DNA from: Rhodoferax sp.
Lineage (GTDB): Bacteria > Pseudomonadota > Gammaproteobacteria > Burkholderiales > Burkholderiaceae_C
DNA: 21,051 nucleotides
NCBI GenBank assembly: GCA_021737905.1
Contig: JAIPDA010000009.1
Location: 1 to 21,051 of the forward strand
Direction of reading: 5' to 3'
Below the pieces are notes generated by a model. That model was given only the letters and a program-made list of their open reading frames with translations, had not been told where the DNA came from and did not search any database. Position 1 is the stretch's first letter. Each line of letters starts with the position of its first letter. Positions 1 through 6,858 of this stretch are shown in pieces. A program made the translations under genes and the position numbers.

Positions 1-1
1 T

Positions 2-934
2 ACCGATGGCGAATTTCGCCGCACGTATTTCCATCTCGATTTTCTCGAGCAACTGGGTGGCGTCAAAGTCGGTGAAGTCACGCTCACCGTGGGTGCGGAT
101 GGCGTCGAGCATTTAGCGCCGCCAGCAATTCACGTTGTAGACAAAGTCACCCATGCCAAGCAGATTCAATTGGCCGACTTCAAATACCTTCAATCGCAAG
201 TTAGCGCAGGCCATACGGCCAAAGTCACCATTCCCTCGCCCACCATGCTGCACTTTCGCGGCGGGCGTGCAGGCATCAGCCGCACAGCCTACCCCGAGCT
301 GGAGCCAGCGTTCTACGAAGACGTTGCCAAAGCTTATGGTGACGAGCTGCGAAGCTTGAGCGCCGCAGGTTGCAACTACGTGCAAATGGACGACACCAAC
401 TTGGCGTATTTGTGCGACGACAAAATGCGTGCAGCGGCACTTAGCCGTGGTGACGATCCCAATGAACTGGCCCACCGTTACGCCAACTTCATCAATTTAG
501 TTGTCGCGCAAAAGCCCGCAGGCATGACGATGGCCATGCACCTGTGCCGTGGCAACTTCAAAAGCACACATGCAGCCGCCGGCAACTATGAGCCCGTAGC
601 CGAAGCGCTGCTGTCTGAAATGAATATCGACGCCTACTTTTTAGAATACGACGATGACCGCAGCGGCGACTTCCGTCCATTGCGCTTTCTACCCAAAGGC
701 AAGACCATGGTGCTGGGCCTGGTGACCACCAAGTTCGGTCAGATGGAGTCGAAAGACACGCTCAAGCGACGCATTGACGAGGCCGCCAAATACGTACCGA
801 TGGAGCAGCTGGCACTCTCGCCGCAGTGCGGCTTCAGCTCCACCGTGCACGGCAACAACATTGCGGTGGAAGACCAAAAGAACAAATTACGCCTGGTGAT
901 TGAAACCGCTAACGAGGTTTGGGGCGATTCTTAA
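2..934 (+). CDS. MetE-like (YxjG-type) methyltransferase, 5' partial
   Basis: The reading frame is open from base 2, so the gene starts before the window; the GTG at 89 is internal. The 310 visible residues begin with TDGEFRR, typical of the C-terminal catalytic barrel of cobalamin-independent methionine synthase relatives. Likely zinc ligands are visible in fragment numbering: His180 and Cys182 in HLCRGNF, Glu216 in LEYDDD, and Cys276 in SPQCGF. Family knowledge: such single-domain proteins (YxjG/YxjH type) move a methyl group to homocysteine or a related thiol in the cytoplasm. The exact methyl donor cannot be read from the sequence. The next gene on the same strand is msrA, also linked to methionine, about 130 bases downstream, but no clear operon signal joins them. 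Confidence 0.85.
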   Translation, partial: TDGEFRRTYFHLDFLEQLGGVKVGEVTLTVGADGVEHLAPPAIHVVDKVTHAKQIQLADFKYLQSQVSAGHTAKVTIPSPTMLHFRGGRAGISRTAYPELEPAFYEDVAKAYGDELRSLSAAGCNYVQMDDTNLAYLCDDKMRAAALSRGDDPNELAHRYANFINLVVAQKPAGMTMAMHLCRGNFKSTHAAAGNYEPVAEALLSEMNIDAYFLEYDDDRSGDFRPLRFLPKGKTMVLGLVTTKFGQMESKDTLKRRIDEAAKYVPMEQLALSPQCGFSSTVHGNNIAVEDQKNKLRLVIETANEVWGDS

Positions 935-1061
935 TTTGGCACGCTGACACCTACAGCCTGACACAGGCGCTAACGATTCGTTAAGCGTTAGCACCCCATG
1001 ACAAAGCCCCTGCCCGATCCCGAACGCAAGTCCAATCTGTTGTTCGAGGCATGCCGCCGAG

Positions 1062-1712
1062 GTGCTTGCCGGCCTGCCGCCCGAGACGCTTCAATCGGAG
1101 ACTGCCGTTTTTGCCGGCGGCTGCTTTTGGGGTGTTCAGGCCGTTTTTCAGCATACTCGGGGCGTGCTGCAGGCGGTGGCAGGCTATGCCGGTGGCGAAG
1201 CCGGGCAAGCCAATTACCAGATGGTCAGCAGCGGTATCACCCGCCATGCCGAGGTTGTCAGCATCCGTTTTGACCCCCGGCAAATCAGCTACGCCCAACT
1301 GCTGCAAATCTTTTTTTCTGTCGCTCATGACCCGACCCAGCTGGACCGCCAGCATCCCGATGTGGGCCCGCAGTACCGCTCGGCAGCTTTTTACAAAGGC
1401 GCCGCACAGCAGCAGCTTGAGCGCTACATCACTCAGCTGGATGCAGCCGGGTTTCTGCCCGGGAAAATCGTCACCCAAGTCAGCCCCTTCACGGCCTTTT
1501 ATGCCGCCGAAGCCGAACATCAGAACTACCATGTGCGCAACCCGACAGCGCCTTATATCGTCGAGTACGACCTGCTCTGTCGTGGATTCAAAAAAGATCA
1601 CGTAGTTGCCATGCGCGCATGTCAATCCAAGCTTTCAGACGCAAACTGGCGGCGAAAAACAATTGCGATGCCACATGCCTCGTCTCAACATCCCTTTTTT
1701 ACTGAGTTTTGA
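1062..1712 (+). CDS. msrA: Peptide methionine sulfoxide reductase MsrA, odd C-terminus
   Basis: MsrA reduces the S-sulfoxide of methionine in proteins or free form. The catalytic motif GCFWG is present with Cys21, followed by GYAGGEAG, DPTQLDRQHPDVGPQYRS and the AEAEHQNY segment, all family hallmarks. The start is taken at GTG 1062, because the frame has a stop at 999 and no better start; the ATG at 998 lies in another frame. After PYIVEYDL (about residue 172) the usual ending (a DLPK..LK..FP..YR pattern) is absent. About 45 unrelated residues follow, with the end of the frame lying inside a 13-bp inverted repeat (1621-1728). The core fold looks complete, but the resolving-cysteine region is replaced. 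It may be functional, recently altered by insertion or recombination, or decaying. Confidence 0.8.
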   Translation: MLAGLPPETLQSETAVFAGGCFWGVQAVFQHTRGVLQAVAGYAGGEAGQANYQMVSSGITRHAEVVSIRFDPRQISYAQLLQIFFSVAHDPTQLDRQHPDVGPQYRSAAFYKGAAQQQLERYITQLDAAGFLPGKIVTQVSPFTAFYAAEAEHQNYHVRNPTAPYIVEYDLLCRGFKKDHVVAMRACQSKLSDANWRRKTIAMPHASSQHPFFTEF

Positions 1713-1728
1713 CCCAGCTTGGATTGAC
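1621..1728. repeat. 13-bp inverted repeat pair bounding 108 bp
   Basis: GTCAATCCAAGCT at 1621-1633 and its exact reverse complement AGCTTGGATTGAC at 1716-1728 face each other across 82 bases. They enclose the last part of the msrA frame and its stop codon. The geometry resembles a miniature inverted-repeat element, but no target-site duplication is evident at the edges and no transposase is nearby. Confidence 0.45.
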
Positions 1729-1847
1729 TTACAGAGGGAACTTGAATCTTGATTCGAGTCCTGCTGTGCGCATGGACTGCTGAGCAAGCTTCGACTTCGT
1801 GGTCTTTGCGCGATTTATCAACCGGCCAAATTACCGGAACTTTTATC

Positions 1848-2360
1848 TCAGGCTTTGCCAGACATGGCCTTGATGTCCTTCATTAAAAGGAACAGGTGAA
1901 ACGGGTCAGATGGGCTGGGTTCAAACTCCCAATGGAGATACCACTGCCTGGCAGGCTCGTCCTTGGCGTGAACCAACAGTGAACGAATCCCGGCAATATC
2001 CGCCGCCTGCGCTGTGCGCAGCAGCGCATCTTTGAGCAGTGCTTTGCCAAGCCCTGCGCCTTGGTGCTGAAGGTCCACGGCAAGCCGGGCCAGAATCATC
2101 ACCGGCACGGGGTGTTGTGGAATGCCTTTGGTCACACGCGGTGCCGCATTGGATGGCTCGACACTGCCAACCGCCAAGCTGTAGAAACCAAGGACCGAGC
2201 CCGATTGGCAGCTCACGTAGGTTTGCGCGCTGTTGGATTTTTGGTTGACGAGCGCAAAGCGCTGCAAAAACTGGTTCAGTGCGCTCTGGCCACAATCAAA
2301 GGACTCAACAGCGTCCGAACCGGCCAGTTTGCGAACTGGCTCGTAAGCCCGCGAACTCAA
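1848..2360 (-). CDS. tacT: GNAT-family toxin of TacT type
   Basis: A 170-aa protein with the GNAT acetyltransferase fold. The N-terminal DCGQSALNQFL segment is typical of TacT/AtaT toxins. The acetyl-CoA loop region LQHQGAGLGKALLKDAL lies near residues 97-113, and the FEPSPSDPFHLFL ending is family-typical. Family knowledge: these toxins acetylate aminoacyl-tRNA and block translation. The start is a TTG at 2360 whose four bases TTGA overlap the antitoxin stop, so translation is probably coupled to the upstream antitoxin gene. That overlap, rather than any separate ribosome site, decides the start. The target tRNA cannot be predicted from this sequence. Confidence 0.88.
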   Translation of the reverse strand: MSSRAYEPVRKLAGSDAVESFDCGQSALNQFLQRFALVNQKSNSAQTYVSCQSGSVLGFYSLAVGSVEPSNAAPRVTKGIPQHPVPVMILARLAVDLQHQGAGLGKALLKDALLRTAQAADIAGIRSLLVHAKDEPARQWYLHWEFEPSPSDPFHLFLLMKDIKAMSGKA

Positions 2361-2641
2361 CCCAGCAGCCCAGGCTCAGACAACAGTTTCTTGAGCTTGG
2401 GCTTGGGCTTGGCGCTCACGGGCTGATCCAGTGCAGCCTGAAACGCCAGCCACTGCTCGTCACTCAGCTCGAAACGGGTGCGGTCTGCCAAGGTCTGGTT
2501 GGCCGCGATGATGCCCGCGTCGAGCAAAAACTCGCTCACATTTTTGTGTGCCACACGTGCTGCTTCCTGAAGCAATTGCTTCACGGGCGCGCTGGCGCGT
2601 ACATCGATGCGCTCAGATTTGGAGTGAATGACTGCAGTCAT
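2357..2641 (-). CDS. tacA: DUF1778-type (TacA) antitoxin
   Basis: A 94-aa protein starting MTAVIHSKSERIDVR. This is the ribbon-helix-helix beginning of DUF1778 antitoxins: basic, with a short beta strand that contacts DNA, then helices around residues 18-45. The C-terminal half (ALDQPVSAKPKPKLKKLL) is the type of tail that wraps and inhibits the GNAT partner. The ATG at 2641 is chosen over upstream in-frame codons because family members start here, an AAGGG lies about five bases upstream, and a good promoter sits just before it. It is the first gene of the pair and probably represses its own promoter together with the toxin. Confidence 0.87.
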   Translation of the reverse strand: MTAVIHSKSERIDVRASAPVKQLLQEAARVAHKNVSEFLLDAGIIAANQTLADRTRFELSDEQWLAFQAALDQPVSAKPKPKLKKLLSEPGLLG

Positions 2642-2668
2642 GGCAACCCTTTTTTGGACAGTTGATCC

Positions 2669-2697
2669 ATCATAGCGTCCGGACATCGTCCTGACAA
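2669..2697 (-). promoter_or_regulatory. tacAT promoter with spacer palindrome
   Basis: On the minus strand, TTGTCA (2692-2697) and TATGAT (2669-2674) are separated by exactly 17 bases, a strong sigma-70 match about 28 bases before the tacA start. The spacer holds GGAC-GAT-GTCC followed by an overlapping GTCCGGAC palindrome. This is a plausible operator for the ribbon-helix-helix antitoxin. The promoter is seen directly; the operator role is inferred. Confidence 0.6.
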
Positions 2698-3038
2698 GTG
2701 TTTTTAACAACTGTACGCATGATGCACCGCCAATACCCCCCAAAGTGCCAACCAAAACGGCAGGGCAACATAGCTTAAAACCGCATGGAATGGGTACGGT
2801 TCAAATTCAGGTTTTGAACTGGCTCAGTCAAGAGGTTTTGAGCAGAAAGCAGTCTCAAGAGTTCGAGTACCCCATTCAATGGGTACTTTCTTCAAAATCG
2901 AGGGAAGCTTTGGAAGAAAAAACTTTATCAGATCAACAGCTTACAAACAGGGGTTTGAAGGATTGAAATATTGAAAGAAGTCACTGGCGGCCCAGAAGCG
3001 ATTGTCTAACTAACTCGCTCGGTTTTCAGACCCCCTGT

Positions 3039-3066
3039 TTTTGGTGGGGACGGGGATTCGAACCCC
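3039..3066 (-). other. tRNA 3'-end-like remnant
   Basis: The minus strand reads GGGGGTTCGAATCCCC followed by GTCCCCACCA, which resembles a T-arm, acceptor strand and CCA tail. It is not a complete tRNA. Only 14 bases follow the T-loop where 16 are needed, one T-stem pair mismatches, and no anticodon or D arm lies upstream. It could be a decayed attachment-site copy left by an integrative element, or chance similarity. Confidence 0.3.
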
Positions 3067-3085
3067 CACTGGATTGCTGCCGCAC

Positions 3086-3114
3086 TTGCTGCGCGTGGCG
3101 CTACGCACTACAAT
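3086..3114 (+). promoter_or_regulatory. higBA promoter and operator-like palindrome
   Basis: TTGCTG (3086-3091) and TACAAT (3109-3114) are separated by 17 bases. The spacer contains GCGTGGCGCTACGC (3093-3106), a palindrome with a single mismatched pair, well placed for HigA autorepression. Transcription would begin near 3121, essentially at the higB start codon (3122), suggesting a leaderless or nearly leaderless message. Confidence 0.6.
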
Positions 3115-3121
3115 CATCAGG

Positions 3122-3400
3122 ATGATTCGAAGCTTCAGGCACAAGGGCGTCGAGCGCTTCTTCAAGTCCGGCTCGCGTGCCGGGATCCAAGCCGCTCATG
3201 CCCCGCGCCTGGCTCGGCAACTGTCTGCGTTGGACGCGGCCACAAAGCCCGAAGACATGAACCGTCCTGGGTGGGACTGGCATCCCCTCAAGGGCGGCCT
3301 GTCTGGTCAGTGGTCGATCAGCGTCAACGGCAACTGGCGTCTGACCTTTGCGTTTGAAAACGGCGATGCCATCCTGGTGGACTACCAGGATTACCACTGA
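3122..3400 (+). CDS. higB: HigB/RelE-type mRNA interferase toxin
   Basis: A 92-aa protein of the plasmid-maintenance killer (HigB) family. Signatures are the start MIRSFRHKGVERFF, the LARQLSALDAA helix, the WHPLKG segment, and the C-terminal core WSISVNGNWRLTFAFENGDA with DYQDYH at the end. Family knowledge: HigB cleaves mRNA on the ribosome. The ATG at 3122 gives the family-typical length; the in-frame codon at 3041 would add residues encoded by promoter and non-coding sequence. It is the first gene of the pair, and higA follows after 7 bases, the usual toxin-first order of higBA. Confidence 0.9.
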   Translation: MIRSFRHKGVERFFKSGSRAGIQAAHAPRLARQLSALDAATKPEDMNRPGWDWHPLKGGLSGQWSISVNGNWRLTFAFENGDAILVDYQDYH

Positions 3401-3407
3401 GGTGTTT

Positions 3408-3728
3408 ATGAGTTCGATGTTCAACCCACCCCACCCTGGCCTCACTTTGAGGGACGACATCCTGCCTGCCTTGGATCTGCAGGTGGGCGAAGCAGCTGCC
3501 CAGTTGGGCGTCGACCGGACGACTTTGTCCAAGGTAGTCAATGGGCGGGCCGCGATCAGCCCTTCAATGGCACTGCGCATTGAGCGTTGGCTGGGGCGTG
3601 ACCATGGCGGGGCGGCTGAGGTGTGGCTGGCTCAGCAGGCTGCATACGATCTATGGCAAGCACGGGTCGCAGCGAAGGCCAGCAAGACCCTTTTGGGCAT
3701 CAAGGCACTGAGGCTTGAAACGGCATGA
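3408..3728 (+). CDS. higA: HigA-type antitoxin (XRE/VapI helix-turn-helix)
   Basis: A 106-aa protein beginning MSSMFNPPHPGLTLRDDILP, the classical HigA/VapI opening. The helix-turn-helix is at about residues 24-45 (VGEAAAQLGVDRTTLSKVVN), followed by the conserved NGRAAISPSMALRIERWLG. The ATG at 3408 has GAGGTG upstream that overlaps the end of higB, so the two are likely co-translated. It should neutralise HigB and bind the palindrome in the promoter spacer. The C-terminus (LWQARVAAKASKTL) is of normal length. Confidence 0.92.
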   Translation: MSSMFNPPHPGLTLRDDILPALDLQVGEAAAQLGVDRTTLSKVVNGRAAISPSMALRIERWLGRDHGGAAEVWLAQQAAYDLWQARVAAKASKTLLGIKALRLETA

Positions 3729-3783
3729 CCGGGGAGCAGGACTGCGCGGATGCAGCCGCCACCCCGGCGCTGCTCATCTGGTC

Positions 3784-3801
3784 GCGCCTTGTGCAAGGCG
3801 C
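3784..3801. terminator. Hairpin downstream of higBA
   Basis: GCGCCTT-GTGC-AAGGCGC is a perfect 7-bp stem with a 4-base loop, 55 bases after the higA stop. No T-run follows on either strand, so an intrinsic terminator role is uncertain; it could act as an mRNA end stabiliser. Confidence 0.35.
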
Positions 3802-3892
3802 AGCGGCTGTCGTCATCGTCCGGAGGTGTTGAGACAAACGGGGTTTGAGACGGCTTTTTCGGGGAACCGCCGCAGGTCGGATCAGGAGCCCA

Positions 3893-3920
3893 AAGCAAAA
3901 AGCCCCGCGTGGTGCGGGGC
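3893..3920 (-). terminator. Intrinsic terminator of tRNA-Ser
   Basis: On the minus strand GCCCCGC-ACCAC-GCGGGGC forms a 7-bp GC-only stem followed by TTTTTGCTTT. It lies about 47 bases downstream of the tRNA-Ser 3' end, in the right orientation for a rho-independent terminator. Confidence 0.85.
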
Positions 3921-3964
3921 CTGAGGCTGCCTCAAGGTCTGCTGAGCAGGTTTGAGGTCTTTGT

Positions 3965-4054
<90 letters not shown>

Positions 4055-4129
4055 TGTGAATCGAGCCGTGATTCTATCAGCTTGAAACCGCGCGCACGCT
4101 GCGGCTGGCACTGACAACCTGGGAGTCTT

Positions 4130-4720
4130 ATGTCCTATTGTGTTTTCGCATTTCGCTTGCGGACCCGTCGCGTTGGATGGTGTGCCGGTGTCTGGATGAC
4201 TGCATTGGTTGCTCTTTTGGCGGGCTGCGCCAGCCCGCCAGTGTCCGCGCCGGTACCCGCGCCTGCTCCGGCACCGGCACCGATAGCGGCACCCGAACCA
4301 GCTCCGGTGATGGTGCTGCCGTCCGCACCCGTAGCACCACCCCCTGCGCCCGTCGCCGTAGAGCCTGCGCCGCGGGCTGTCTCTACCGCCACCACGCCGC
4401 GGGCTTACCGGCAGTACGGCGCCAAGCATCTTTACGGCTTGAACTCAGAGCGGGTTTACCGGGGTCGAATGCCGCCCATGCTCTACGCCGTAGCGGTGCT
4501 CAATGTGGAGCTGGACCCGCAAGGCCATGTGATCGGGCTGGACTGGATGCGGGCGCCGCGCCACGCGCCCGAGGTGATGCGCGAGATAGAGCGCACTATC
4601 AGGCAGGCTTCTCCGTTTCCGGCCCCGGTGCGCATGGGCCGGGTGGTTTACACCGACACCTGGCTGTGGCATTCAAGCGGCAAGTTTCAGCTCGACACCC
4701 TGACCGAAGGCCAGGACTGA
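4130..4720 (+). CDS. Pro/Ala-rich lipoprotein with TonB-like C-terminus
   Basis: A 196-aa protein with a lipoprotein signal peptide: an arginine-containing N-region, the hydrophobic run VWMTALVALL, and a lipobox ending at Cys33 (LLAGC). Residues 35-85 are a proline/alanine-rich, extended linker that would span part of the periplasm. The folded part (about 90-190, from YRQYGAKHLYG to SSGKFQLDTL) resembles the small C-terminal domain of TonB-type energy transducers: LNVELDPQGHVIGLDWMRAP, then a helix, then a strand. The start ATG has GGGAG about seven bases upstream. It converges with uraH, only 15 bases apart at the stops. Specific function is unknown; a cell-envelope role is inferred. Confidence 0.7.
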   Translation: MSYCVFAFRLRTRRVGWCAGVWMTALVALLAGCASPPVSAPVPAPAPAPAPIAAPEPAPVMVLPSAPVAPPPAPVAVEPAPRAVSTATTPRAYRQYGAKHLYGLNSERVYRGRMPPMLYAVAVLNVELDPQGHVIGLDWMRAPRHAPEVMREIERTIRQASPFPAPVRMGRVVYTDTWLWHSSGKFQLDTLTEGQD

Positions 4721-4735
4721 ACGTTCACCGGCGGT

Positions 4736-5089
4736 TTAACTGCCGCGGTAAGTCGAGTAGCTCCACGGGCTGGCCAGCAGCGGCACATGGTAGTGGGCGC
4801 TAGCATCGGCCACGCCAAAGTCCAGGCTCACCTTGTTCAAAAACGGCGGCTCGGGCAGCTGGACCCCGCGTGATTTGAAATAGCCCGCCACATCAAACAC
4901 CAGGCGGTAGGTACCGGTCTTCAAGCTGGCGTTGTCATACAGCGGACCGTCGGGGTTGCGGCCATCGGCGTTCAGCACAAAGCGCTTGACCAGCGTGCTG
5001 GTTTCACCCTGCGTGGTGTGCAGTTCTACCGCCATGCCGGCAGCCGGCGTGCCGTGCATGGTGTCCAGTACGTGTGTGCTCAAGCCCAT
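4736..5089 (-). CDS. uraH: 5-hydroxyisourate hydrolase
   Basis: A 117-aa transthyretin-like protein that hydrolyses 5-hydroxyisourate, the product of urate oxidation, to OHCU. Signatures are HVLDTMHGTPAAGMAVEL near the N-terminus, the RNPDGPLYD segment, and HYHVPLLASPWSYSTYRGS, ending in the diagnostic YRGS tetrapeptide. The start ATG at 5089 has AAGGA six bases upstream; longer in-frame extensions run through the divergent promoter region and the regulator gene and are rejected. It is divergent from the GntR regulator and shares its control region. UraD, the next enzyme, is encoded as a fusion at 6859-8634. Confidence 0.95.
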   Translation of the reverse strand: MGLSTHVLDTMHGTPAAGMAVELHTTQGETSTLVKRFVLNADGRNPDGPLYDNASLKTGTYRLVFDVAGYFKSRGVQLPEPPFLNKVSLDFGVADASAHYHVPLLASPWSYSTYRGS

Positions 5090-5114
5090 GGTCAATCCTT
5101 GTTCGGGTGGTGGG

Positions 5115-5139
5115 CGCTGGCTGCCCGGGCAAGCCAGCG
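5115..5139. promoter_or_regulatory. Hairpin in the uraH leader
   Basis: CGCTGGCT (5115-5122) and AGCCAGCG (5132-5139) form a perfect 8-bp inverted repeat with a 9-base, GC-rich loop. It lies 25 bases before the uraH start, probably inside the 5' leader. No poly-T follows, so it may affect stability or bind a regulator rather than terminate. Confidence 0.4.
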
Positions 5140-5163
5140 TTTGGTTTACCAAAAGTGTATACA
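5140..5163. promoter_or_regulatory. uraH/gntR operator region
   Basis: Two adjacent palindromes lie in the divergent intergenic region: TTTGGT-TT-ACCAAA (5140-5153) and TGTATACA (5156-5163, in the context AAGTGTATACAAAA). The second recurs upstream of the ABC importer at 10123-10130, again followed shortly by TTTGGCT. GntR/FCD regulators bind short palindromes next to their own gene, so this is the likely operator. It overlaps a potential minus-strand -10 (TATACA) for uraH. Confidence 0.55.
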
Positions 5164-5191
5164 AAATTTGGCTTTCGGCTATTATCGGCCG

Positions 5192-5857
5192 ATGGAATCG
5201 TCCACCACCTACGCCATCGTCGAAGCCCTGACCAAGGCCATCGTCGAGCACCGCCTGCACCCCGGCACCAAACTGGCAGAGCAAAAACTCGCAGACCACT
5301 TTGGGGTGTCGCGCACGCTGGTACGGCAGGCGCTGTTTCAGCTGTCGCAAAACCGCTTGATACGGCTGGAGCCGGCGCGCGGCGCTTTTGTGGCGGCGCC
5401 CTCCGTCGACGAGGCCAAGCAGGTGTTTGCCGTGCGCCGCATGCTGGAGGCCGAAATGACACGCGCCTTTGTGCGCGAAAGCACGCCGGCGCGCATCAAG
5501 ACGCTCAAAGACCACGTGGCACGCGAGCAAGCCGCGGTAGACAGCGCCGACGTGTCCAGCCGCAACGAACTGCTGGGCGACTTTCATGTGCGCATGGCCG
5601 AGCTCATGGGCAACACCGTGCTGGCGCAAATGCTGGGCGAGCTGATCTCACGCTGCGCCCTCATCACGCTCATGTACCAGTCCAGCGCGGCTGCGGCGCA
5701 CTCGCATGAAGAGCATGCGCTGATCGTCAAGGCGCTGGCCGCCCGCGACGAAGACACAGCCGTGCGACTGATGAACGACCACTTGTTGCACGTGGAAGCC
5801 AACCTGACTTTTGACCGCAAAGTACCGTCCAACGACATCTCGATGGCCTTGTCTTAA
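5192..5857 (+). CDS. GntR-family regulator with FCD domain
   Basis: A 221-aa transcription factor. The winged helix-turn-helix spans about residues 5-70, with GTKLAEQKLADHFGVSRTLV and the wing ending RGAFVAAP. The FCD effector domain spans about 75-205. Likely metal/effector residues are Asp130 and His132 (GDFHVRM), histidines at 170-175, and His197 (MNDHLL). The ATG at 5192 is preceded by a TATTAT box at 5180-5185, so the leader is very short or absent. It heads the plus-strand purine genes (31 bases to puuE) and is divergent from uraH, so it probably senses a purine-degradation intermediate; the effector is inferred only. Confidence 0.9.
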   Translation: MESSTTYAIVEALTKAIVEHRLHPGTKLAEQKLADHFGVSRTLVRQALFQLSQNRLIRLEPARGAFVAAPSVDEAKQVFAVRRMLEAEMTRAFVRESTPARIKTLKDHVAREQAAVDSADVSSRNELLGDFHVRMAELMGNTVLAQMLGELISRCALITLMYQSSAAAAHSHEEHALIVKALAARDEDTAVRLMNDHLLHVEANLTFDRKVPSNDISMALS

Positions 5858-5888
5858 AGCGCCAACTTTTAAACCCGAAGCCACCCCC

Positions 5889-6839
5889 ATGACTTACGAC
5901 GCCACCGCCCCCTACCCCCGCGACCTCGTTGGCTACGGCCGCAAGCCGCCGCATCCGCAGTGGCCGGGGCGAGCGCGCGTGGCCTTGCAGTTTGTGCTGA
6001 ACTATGAAGAAGGCGGCGAGAACGCCGTGCTGCACGGCGATGGCGGCTCGGAGCAATTTTTGTCTGAGATGTTCAACCCACCCAGCTTCACTGAGCGGCA
6101 CATGAGCATGGAAGGCATTTACGAATACGGCTCGCGCGTGGGCGTGTGGCGCATCCTGCGCGAGTTTGAAAAGCGCGGCCTGCCGCTGACGGTGTTTGGC
6201 GTTGGCATGGCCTTGCAGCGCCACCCCGAGCTGACCGCCGCCTTTGTCGAACTTGGCCACGAAATCGCCTGCCACGGCTGGCGCTGGATCAGCTACCAGA
6301 ACCTGGACGAAGCCACCGAGCGCGAGCACATGCGCTTGGGTCTGGACGCGATTGAAAAGCTCACCGGTAAGCGCCCGCTGGGTTGGTACACCGGCCGCGA
6401 CAGCCCGCAAACCCGCCGCCTGGTGGCTGACGATGGCGGGCTGCTGTATGACAGCGACTACTACGGCGACGACCTGCCCTTCTGGATGAAAGTCAAACGC
6501 ACTGACAGCACAGTGGTGCCGCGCCTGGTAGTGCCCTATACGCTGGACACCAACGACATGCGTTTTGCATTGCCGCAAGGTTTTGCGCAGGCAGAAGACT
6601 TTTATATTTACCTGCGTGACAGCTTTGACGCGCTCTACGCCGAAGGCGACCCGAACGGTGAGAACGCGCCCAAGATGATGAGCATCGGCATGCACTGCCG
6701 CCTGCTCGGGCGGCCCGGCCGTCTGGTGGCCTTGCAGCGCTTTTTAGACCACGTGGCCAAGCACGACAAGGTCTGGGTCTGCCGCCGTATAGACATTGCG
6801 CACCACTGGCAAGCCACGCACCCTTTCAAAGCAGCCTGA
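5889..6839 (+). CDS. puuE: Allantoinase PuuE (polysaccharide-deacetylase fold)
   Basis: A 316-aa enzyme of the NodB/polysaccharide deacetylase superfamily that hydrolyses allantoin to allantoate. It begins YPRDLVGYGRKPPHPQWP, the PuuE hallmark, followed by FVLNYEEGGE in place of a metal-binding NodB motif. Then come SMEGIYEYGSRVGVWRIL, GHEIACHGWRW and GWYTGRDSPQTRRL. Family knowledge: PuuE is unrelated to the amidohydrolase-type AllB. The ATG at 5889 fits the family start; upstream in-frame codons overlap the regulator. It is 31 bases after gntR and 19 bases before the UraD-AllC fusion, consistent with one transcript. Confidence 0.95.
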   Translation: MTYDATAPYPRDLVGYGRKPPHPQWPGRARVALQFVLNYEEGGENAVLHGDGGSEQFLSEMFNPPSFTERHMSMEGIYEYGSRVGVWRILREFEKRGLPLTVFGVGMALQRHPELTAAFVELGHEIACHGWRWISYQNLDEATEREHMRLGLDAIEKLTGKRPLGWYTGRDSPQTRRLVADDGGLLYDSDYYGDDLPFWMKVKRTDSTVVPRLVVPYTLDTNDMRFALPQGFAQAEDFYIYLRDSFDALYAEGDPNGENAPKMMSIGMHCRLLGRPGRLVALQRFLDHVAKHDKVWVCRRIDIAHHWQATHPFKAA

Positions 6840-6858
6840 AGCCGCCAAGGAAACCAGC

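Larger units (their letters stand above)
2698..3121. other. Gene-poor interval between tacAT and higBA
   Basis: No convincing protein gene is seen. The interval is visibly more AT-rich than its surroundings in 2760-3010. It holds a GTACCC/GGGTAC stem-loop at 2867-2886; a related AATGGGTAC word also occurs near 2789. A tRNA 3'-end-like piece lies near 3040-3066, and the higBA promoter follows. A 73-codon open frame at 2745-2966 has no recognisable family, no ribosome site and unlikely composition. The stretch may be remnant mobile DNA. Confidence 0.5.

Noticed and set aside
998..1273. Alternative start region or separate gene before msrA
   Set aside because: Different frame from the MsrA core, no similarity; a frameshifted leader cannot be shown from this sequence alone.
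2745..2966. 73-codon open frame between tacAT and higBA
   Set aside because: No recognisable family, no ribosome site, and it runs through a stem-loop and AT-rich intergenic DNA.
5090..5629. Long N-terminal extension of the uraH frame on the minus strand
   Set aside because: It runs through the divergent promoter and antisense to the GntR gene; uraH has a standard length and a good ribosome site at 5089.
5727..6695. 322-codon minus-strand frame opposite puuE
   Set aside because: Antisense shadow of a clearly recognised gene in GC-rich DNA; no family resemblance.
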